From Actinomycetes bacterium (GTDB taxonomy: Bacteria > Actinomycetota > Actinomycetes > Mycobacteriales > Micromonosporaceae): 10,107 nucleotides of DNA. The notes beneath the pieces were generated by a model. That model saw only the letters and a program-made list of their open reading frames with translations. It did not search any database and had not been told where the DNA came from. The stretch lies in the NCBI GenBank assembly GCA_023437285.1, contig JAEZGP010000183.1:1-10107 (forward strand), given 5' to 3'. Positions 5,185 through 10,107 of this stretch are shown in pieces; within the stretch, counting starts at the first letter, position 1, and each line of letters opens with the position of its first letter. The translations under genes and the position numbers were made by a program.

Positions 5185-6764
5185 CGACCCTGGCCGAACC
5201 GCCCGCCATACCGGCACCCGACGCGCCGCCGACGCGCCGCGTCCCGCTGCCGCGCTGGCGGCCCTCGCGGGACACCCTGCTCGTCGGCGCGCTGCTGGGC
5301 GTCGTCGCCTGCGCGTACCTGCCCAACCTGGGCGGGTTCCCCGGCGCGAGCGACGACGAGGGCACCTACCTGGCCCAGGCGTGGGCCGCGCGGGAGGGCC
5401 TGGGCCTGGCGCACTACACGTACTGGTACGACCACCCGCCGGTGGGCTGGCTGCAACTGGCGGCCCTGTCCTGGCTGCCCGCCGCCCTGGCGCCGGATTC
5501 GTTGGCGGTGGCGGCGGGCCGGTACGCGATGGTGCCGGTCGTCGCCGCCATCCTGGCGCTGACGTACGTGCTGACCCGGCGCCTGGGCTTCGCCCGGCCG
5601 ACGGCGGCCGCCGCGTTGCTGCTGCTCGGCCTGTCCCCGCTGACGGTCACCCTGTACCGGCAACTGTTCCTCGACACCTTCGCCGTGGCATGGCTGCTCG
5701 CGGCGCTCGTCCTCGCCCTGTCCCCGCGCAGGCACCTGTGGCACCACGTGGCGGCCGGTGCCGCCGCGGCCGTGGCGGTGCTGTCGAAGGAGACGATGCT
5801 GGTCGCCCTGCCGGCGGTCGCGGTGGCGCTGTGGCAGTCCACCGTGCGGGGCCTGCGGGCGTACTCGCTGGTGGGGGCGAGCGCCGCCCTGGCCCTGGTC
5901 GGCGTCTTCTTTCCCCTGTACGCGCTGCTCAAGGGCGAGCTGTTTCCCGGGCCGGACCACGTGTCGCTGATCGGGGCGTGGCAGTTCCAACTGGGCAACC
6001 GCACCGGCTCGGGCAGTGTGTTCGAGGCCGGGTCGCCGGCCAACACGCTGGTGCGGTCGTGGCTGTTCTACGACTGGGTGCTGCCGGCGGCCGGCGTGGT
6101 CGCGGTCGTCGTGGGGCTGGCCGTGCGGCGGCTGCGCGCGCCGTCCGTCGCCGCCGTCCTGCTCGCGGTGATGGTGGTCCGCCCCGGCGGCTACCTGCCC
6201 GCCATGTACGTCATCGGGTTGCTGCCGTTCTTCGCGGTCGCGATCGCCGGGCTGGTGGAGATCGTGGCACGCCGCCTGCTCGCCGTCGACCCGGTGACCC
6301 GGGGCCGCTGGTACCGGGGCAACGTCGCGCTGCTCACCGCGGCCACCGTCGCCGCCGTGGTGCTGATCGTCCCGACCTGGGCGACCGGCCTCGACCGCGC
6401 CGTCACCAAGCCGGACAACGCCCGGTACGAGTGGACGGCCGCGTGGCTGCGCGAGCAGGTCACGGTCGAACCGGACGCGCGCATCGTGCTCGACGACGTG
6501 CTGTGGCTGGACGCGGTCAACGCCGGGTTCGACCGCGACCGGGTCATCTGGTTCTACAAGCTCGACCTCGATACCGCCGTCGCGGCGACGCTGCCGCGCG
6601 GGTGGCGCAGCGTCGACTACGTCATCTCGTCCCCGGCCATGCGGGCCGACCCGAACACCCTGCCCAACGTCGCCGCCGTGCTGACCCACTCGCGGGTCGT
6701 GGTCACCTTCGGCACCGGCGACGACCGCATCGAGATCCGACGAGTCGACCAGGAGGCGCAATGA
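5181..6764 (+). CDS. GT39/ArnT-like polytopic glycosyltransferase (PMT superfamily)
   Basis: This 527-residue integral membrane protein starts within an ATGA overlap with the GT2 gene, with GAGGG (5167-5171) 9 nt upstream. A Pro-rich cytoplasmic N-terminus (1-30) precedes the first membrane helix (about 32-48). The first outer loop follows, with the acidic motif D58-D59-E60-G-T-Y63 and then D84-H85-P86-P87, both characteristic of the PMT/ArnT/GT39 superfamily, where the acidic residue acts in catalysis. Many Leu/Ala/Val-rich helices fill about 105-395, and a soluble tail (about 400-527) follows. Family members transfer a sugar from a polyprenyl-phosphate carrier on the outer face of the membrane. 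The coupled DPM1-like/GtrA gene next to it is the natural source of that donor. The acceptor could be a glycan, lipid or protein; the sequence does not say. Confidence 0.85.
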   Translation: MTTLAEPPAIPAPDAPPTRRVPLPRWRPSRDTLLVGALLGVVACAYLPNLGGFPGASDDEGTYLAQAWAAREGLGLAHYTYWYDHPPVGWLQLAALSWLPAALAPDSLAVAAGRYAMVPVVAAILALTYVLTRRLGFARPTAAAALLLLGLSPLTVTLYRQLFLDTFAVAWLLAALVLALSPRRHLWHHVAAGAAAAVAVLSKETMLVALPAVAVALWQSTVRGLRAYSLVGASAALALVGVFFPLYALLKGELFPGPDHVSLIGAWQFQLGNRTGSGSVFEAGSPANTLVRSWLFYDWVLPAAGVVAVVVGLAVRRLRAPSVAAVLLAVMVVRPGGYLPAMYVIGLLPFFAVAIAGLVEIVARRLLAVDPVTRGRWYRGNVALLTAATVAAVVLIVPTWATGLDRAVTKPDNARYEWTAAWLREQVTVEPDARIVLDDVLWLDAVNAGFDRDRVIWFYKLDLDTAVAATLPRGWRSVDYVISSPAMRADPNTLPNVAAVLTHSRVVVTFGTGDDRIEIRRVDQEAQ

Positions 6765-7939
6765 CCACAGTGGCGCAGCGCGAAGGGGTGACGCAGGTGG
6801 TGGGTACGCCCGCCGCCGGTGTCCATCCGCCGCACATCTCGGTCGTCATCCCGACGTACAACGAACGCGACAACGTCGCCGAACTGCTGACCCGCCTGGT
6901 CGCGGCGGTGCCCGCCGACACCGAGCTGATCTTCGTGGACGACAGCTCGGACGACACCGTCGACGCGATCCGCACGGCCGCCGAGAAGCTGGACGTCAAC
7001 GTCGTCGTCCACCACCGGGCCGAGGCGACCGGCGGCCTCGGCGGCGCCGTGGTCGACGGCCTGCGCCTGGCGCAGGGCACCTGGGTCGTCGTCATGGACG
7101 CCGACCTGCAACACCCGCCGGACCTGGTGCCCCGCCTGGTGGCGGCCGGCGACGAGGCCGGCGCCGACCTCGTCGTGGCCAGCCGCTACGTCGACGGGGG
7201 CACCCGCGACGGGCTGGCCAACGCCTACCGGCGTTACGTCTCGCAATGGTCGACCCGGTTGGCCAAAACGATGTTCGGCCGCACGCTGTCGCGGGTCAGC
7301 GACCCCATGAGCGGCTTCTTCGCCGTACGGGCGACGACGCTCGACCCGGCCACCCTGCGGCCGCTCGGTTACAAGATCCTGCTCGAACTGATCGTCCGCG
7401 CGAAGCCGCGCACGGTCGTCGAGGTGCCGTTCAGCTTCGGCACCCGGTTCGCGGGGGAGTCGAAGTCCAGCCTGGCGGAGGGCCTGCGATTCCTGCGGCA
7501 CCTGGCCACCCTGCGGGTCGGCGACAGCCAGTTGCGGATGCTCGGGTACGCGGCCGTCGGCCTGTCCGGCGTGCTGCCCAACCTGTTGGCGCTGCAACTG
7601 CTCACCGCCGTGTTCGGGGTGCACTACCTGACGGCGGCGGTCGTCGCCAATCAGGTGGCGATCGCCTGGAACTTCGTCCTGACCGACACGTTGATCTTCC
7701 GCAGTCGCCGGCGGCGCGGCCTGTGGAGCCGGATAGGCCAGTTCGCCGTACTCGGCAATGTGGACCTGGTGGCCCGCATCCCGCTGCTGGCGCTGCTCGT
7801 CGGCGACCTCGGCCTGGGCTACCTGAGCGGCACGGCCATCACCCTGGCCGTCATGTTCCTGATCCGGTTCCTGGTCCTCGACCGGCTCGTCTACGTCCGT
7901 ACCGCCAAACCTTCACCCTCGGTGTGGGAGACGCCATGA
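6761..7939 (+). CDS. DPM1-like GT2 fused to a GtrA-type membrane domain
   Basis: This 392-residue protein starts in an ATGA overlap with the GT39 gene, behind a strong AGGAGG (6751-6756). The GT-A domain (about 26-250) begins ISVVIPTYNERDN, has D60-D61 in VDDSSDD and the metal-binding D113-A-D115 in MDADLQHPP, and matches polyprenyl-phosphate mannose/glucose synthases. The C-terminal part (about 259-383) has four hydrophobic segments typical of GtrA, a family linked to flipping lipid-linked sugars. The predicted role is to load a sugar onto polyprenyl phosphate in the cytoplasm and help move it across the membrane, supplying the neighbouring GT39 enzyme. Similar fused synthases are known in bacteria. 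The sugar (mannose, glucose or another) cannot be read from the sequence. Confidence 0.9.
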   Translation: MTTVAQREGVTQVVGTPAAGVHPPHISVVIPTYNERDNVAELLTRLVAAVPADTELIFVDDSSDDTVDAIRTAAEKLDVNVVVHHRAEATGGLGGAVVDGLRLAQGTWVVVMDADLQHPPDLVPRLVAAGDEAGADLVVASRYVDGGTRDGLANAYRRYVSQWSTRLAKTMFGRTLSRVSDPMSGFFAVRATTLDPATLRPLGYKILLELIVRAKPRTVVEVPFSFGTRFAGESKSSLAEGLRFLRHLATLRVGDSQLRMLGYAAVGLSGVLPNLLALQLLTAVFGVHYLTAAVVANQVAIAWNFVLTDTLIFRSRRRRGLWSRIGQFAVLGNVDLVARIPLLALLVGDLGLGYLSGTAITLAVMFLIRFLVLDRLVYVRTAKPSPSVWETP

Positions 7940-10014
7940 CCTCAGGCCCGACAAGACGCTGGGAACGCGCGACGCGGCGCATCCTGGTCCTCACGCTGCT
8001 CATCACGGCCGCCATGCCGTCGTCGGCGGCCTTCGCCGACGCGAATCTGCTCGTCAACGGGGACCTGGAAGTTGTCGACGACGGGTTCCCCGTCTGTTGG
8101 GAGAAGTCGGGCTGGGGCACCAACGACGTGACCTGGGCACTGACCACGAACGCCCACTCCGGCGCGAACGCCATGTCGATCACCCTGGCGAACCGGGTCG
8201 ACGGCGACCGCAAGGCGATGATGCTCGAGTCGCCGTCGTGCGCGCCCAACGTCACGCCGGGCCACCAGTACGACGTGTCCGTGTGGTACCAGACGACGAC
8301 GCCGGACACCGTCATGACGATGTTCCGCCACGACGTCGCCAACGGCTGGCAGTACTGGACGGACCTCGCCTCGCTCGCGGTCACCGGCACGTACACGAAG
8401 AAGACCGTGCGCACGCCGCCGGTGCCGCCCGGCACCGACCAGATCACCTGGGGCGTCACCATCTACGGCGCCGGCACGCTGCTCACCGACGACTACGCCA
8501 TGGTCGACGCGACCCAGCCGACGCCGGGCACGCAGTGCAGCGCCGGTGACGCGTGCACCAAGGGCGTGTGGCAGGTCATGCCGTTCGACGCGCCGGCCCG
8601 GGCCATGCACGCCGTGGTGCTGCACAACGGCAACGTCCTGCTCATCGCCGGCTCGGGCAACGACACCGACCTGTTCGCGGCGGGGACGTTCAAAACCGCG
8701 CTCTATCAGCCGTACTCCGGGACGTTTGTGGAGGTCCCGACGCCGGCCGACCTGTTCTGCGCCGGGCACGTGCAGTTGCGCGACGGCAAGGTGCTCGTCA
8801 TGGGCGGCAACAAGGACTACCCGAGCGCCGACGGGACGGTGGGCTACAAGGGGCTCAAGGACTCCTACGTCTACGACCCGGTCACCAACGCGTACACGCG
8901 CATCAACGACATGAACGCGGGGCACTGGTACCCGTCGGCGACGATCCTGGGCAACGGCGACGTGCTGTCGCTGGGCGGCCTGGGGGAGGACTCGTCGGGC
9001 ACGGTCGCCACCGAGTACTACAAGGCGTCGGAGAACCGCTGGCTCGCGCTGTGGGAGGCGAACCAGACCTGGCGCTTCTGGGGCCTGTACCCGTCGATGA
9101 TCCTCATGCAGGACGGGCGGCTGTTCTACTCCGGCAGCCACGTGTTCGGCAACGGCCTGCCCGGCACCGGGGCGTCGATCTACGACTACGCCACCGGTTC
9201 GGTCACCGACGTGCCCGGCCTGCAGAGCAAGGACGAGCGCGACCAGTCGGCCAGCCTGCTCCTGCCGCCCGCCCAGGACCAGCGGGTCATGACGCTCGGC
9301 GGCGGCAACATCGAGACCAACCCGGACGCCAACCGGTACACCGACATCATCGACCTCAAGCAGGCCAACCCGACGTACGTGGCCGGGCCGCTGCTGCCGC
9401 AGGGCACCATGACCGGCGGCGTGCCGCAGACCGGCGCGCAGGGCAAGATGTACGTCAGCGCGGTCATCCTGCCCGACGGGAAGGTCTTCGAGACCGGCGG
9501 CGGCCTGCACAACCGCGCCGACCCCGTGTACGAGGCGTCCATGTTCGACCCGGCGACGAACACGTTCACGCCGGGCATGGCGACCGATCCGATGCCGCGC
9601 ACCTACCACTCGTCGGCGTTCCTGCTGCCCGACGGCCGGGTGATGGCGTTCGGCGACAACCCGGGCAACGGCACGTTCGCCACGCACGTGTCGATCTACT
9701 CCCCGCCGTACCTGTTCCAGGGCGGCCGGCCGCAGATCCGTGCGTTGTCGAGCGCGTCCTGGGCGTACGGCTCGACCCAGACGATCACGGTGAGCGCGCC
9801 GGTGACCCGGGCCATGCTGATCCGCCCGGCCGCGGTGACCCACTCGTCGGACCCGAACCAGCGCTCCGTCGAACTGCCGATGAGCGTGAGCGGGTCGACC
9901 GTCGGCCTCAACGTGACCAGCAACCCCAACCTGGCGCCGCCGGGCTGGTACATGCTCTTCGTCCTCGGCGCCAACGGCGTCCCCTCGGTCGCGAAGTGGG
10001 TGAACCTCTCATGA
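7936..10014 (+). CDS. Secreted GlxA/galactose-oxidase-type copper-radical oxidase with N-terminal carbohydrate-binding-type domain
   Basis: This 692-residue protein starts in an ATGA overlap, with GGGAG (7926-7930) 5 nt upstream. A signal peptide (1 to about 34, AFA/DAN junction) is followed by a beta-sandwich domain opening NLLVNGDLE (about 37-195), of the kind seen in CBM4/CBM16-like modules. A Cys-containing linker (Cys201, Cys207) leads to a Kelch-type propeller (about 209-590) and a C-terminal DUF1929-like domain (about 594-690). All copper-radical residues can be placed by motif: Cys275 in LFCAGH and Tyr332 in HWYPSA (the cross-linked Cys-Tyr pair), Tyr557-His558 in RTYHSS, and His636 in THSSDPNQRS. 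The stacking Trp that follows the cross-linked Tyr blade in fungal galactose oxidase is absent (GGLGED), as in GlxA. Family members oxidise alcohols to aldehydes and make hydrogen peroxide. In Streptomyces, GlxA acts with the neighbouring CslA on a hyphal-tip glycan. Confidence 0.9.
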   Translation: MTSGPTRRWERATRRILVLTLLITAAMPSSAAFADANLLVNGDLEVVDDGFPVCWEKSGWGTNDVTWALTTNAHSGANAMSITLANRVDGDRKAMMLESPSCAPNVTPGHQYDVSVWYQTTTPDTVMTMFRHDVANGWQYWTDLASLAVTGTYTKKTVRTPPVPPGTDQITWGVTIYGAGTLLTDDYAMVDATQPTPGTQCSAGDACTKGVWQVMPFDAPARAMHAVVLHNGNVLLIAGSGNDTDLFAAGTFKTALYQPYSGTFVEVPTPADLFCAGHVQLRDGKVLVMGGNKDYPSADGTVGYKGLKDSYVYDPVTNAYTRINDMNAGHWYPSATILGNGDVLSLGGLGEDSSGTVATEYYKASENRWLALWEANQTWRFWGLYPSMILMQDGRLFYSGSHVFGNGLPGTGASIYDYATGSVTDVPGLQSKDERDQSASLLLPPAQDQRVMTLGGGNIETNPDANRYTDIIDLKQANPTYVAGPLLPQGTMTGGVPQTGAQGKMYVSAVILPDGKVFETGGGLHNRADPVYEASMFDPATNTFTPGMATDPMPRTYHSSAFLLPDGRVMAFGDNPGNGTFATHVSIYSPPYLFQGGRPQIRALSSASWAYGSTQTITVSAPVTRAMLIRPAAVTHSSDPNQRSVELPMSVSGSTVGLNVTSNPNLAPPGWYMLFVLGANGVPSVAKWVNLS

Positions 10015-10107
10015 GGCAACGACTGTTCTCAGGGATGGTGGGTCTGACCGCCGTGGTCACGGTGATCCTGCTGGCGGGGGCGTCGAGCGGTACCCGCGGC
10101 GCCGGCG
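10011..10107 (+). CDS. N-terminal fragment of an exported protein (runs off the window)
   Basis: The ATG at 10011 overlaps the stop of the oxidase gene as ATGA. The 32 visible residues begin MRQRLFSG, continue with a hydrophobic stretch (about 9-23) and reach a small-residue region ending GTRGAG, so it reads as a signal peptide or an N-terminal anchor. No functional domain lies inside the window. In the Streptomyces csl locus a glycan hydrolase follows glxA, so a hydrolase is one guess, but nothing visible here supports it directly. Confidence 0.65.
   Translation, partial: MRQRLFSGMVGLTAVVTVILLAGASSGTRGAG

Noticed and set aside
5013..6761. Minus-strand frame of about 580 codons opposite the GT39 gene
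   Set aside because: Composition is dominated by Arg, Gln, Gly and His with no hydrophobic or motif pattern; the + strand carries clear membrane helices and GT39 motifs.
7942..9843. Minus-strand frame of about 630 codons opposite the oxidase
   Set aside because: It has no recognisable domain and a shadow-type composition, and the + strand gene has every copper-radical residue.
1..10107. CRISPR arrays, insertion sequences, tRNA or rRNA genes
   Set aside because: No regularly spaced repeats, transposase motifs, terminal inverted repeats or cloverleaf/rRNA-like segments were seen on either strand.

Overview
This window is very GC-rich with strongly G/C-ending codons. Its genes are tightly packed, all on the + strand, and several encode secreted or membrane proteins. 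This fits a filamentous actinobacterium; the style of the genes and promoters suggests the Micromonosporaceae (Actinoplanes/Micromonospora type), but the genus is an inference and cannot be fixed from this sequence.

Layout. (1) 122-1780: a secreted seven-bladed FG-GAP (integrin-alpha-like) beta-propeller protein behind a plausible extended -10 promoter. (2) 1833-2648 and 2645-3532: two transglutaminase-like cysteine-protease-fold proteins whose genes overlap by 4 nt. The first lacks the usual catalytic histidine; the second has a full Cys-His-Asp triad. (3) 3533-3912: a 380-bp, comparatively AT-rich control region. It holds a GC-rich hairpin (likely terminator), an AT-rich dyad, a candidate promoter and a structured 5' leader with a possible pseudoknot just before the ribosome-binding site. 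(4) 3913-10107 and beyond: five genes each joined to the next by an ATGA start/stop overlap. They encode a processive-type membrane GT2 glycosyltransferase, a GT39/ArnT-like polyprenyl-phosphate-sugar glycosyltransferase, a DPM1-like GT2 fused to a GtrA flippase domain, a secreted GlxA/galactose-oxidase-type copper-radical oxidase with an N-terminal carbohydrate-binding-type domain, and the first 32 codons of another exported protein.

How the genes may work together. Reading from family knowledge, the last block looks like a pathway for making and oxidatively modifying an extracytoplasmic glycan. The GT2-GtrA protein would charge and flip a lipid-linked sugar, and the GT39 protein would transfer that sugar outside the membrane. 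The CslA/NodC-like GT2 would polymerise a glycan, and the exported copper-radical oxidase would bind and oxidise it. It resembles the Streptomyces cslA-glxA locus but adds lipid-linked glycosyltransferases and a carbohydrate-binding-type domain on the oxidase. The whole block is probably one translationally coupled operon driven from the 3533-3912 region. The only in-frame TTA codon I found lies in its first gene, which raises the possibility of bldA-type developmental control.

The reverse-strand and off-frame open stretches look like shadows caused by high GC content.
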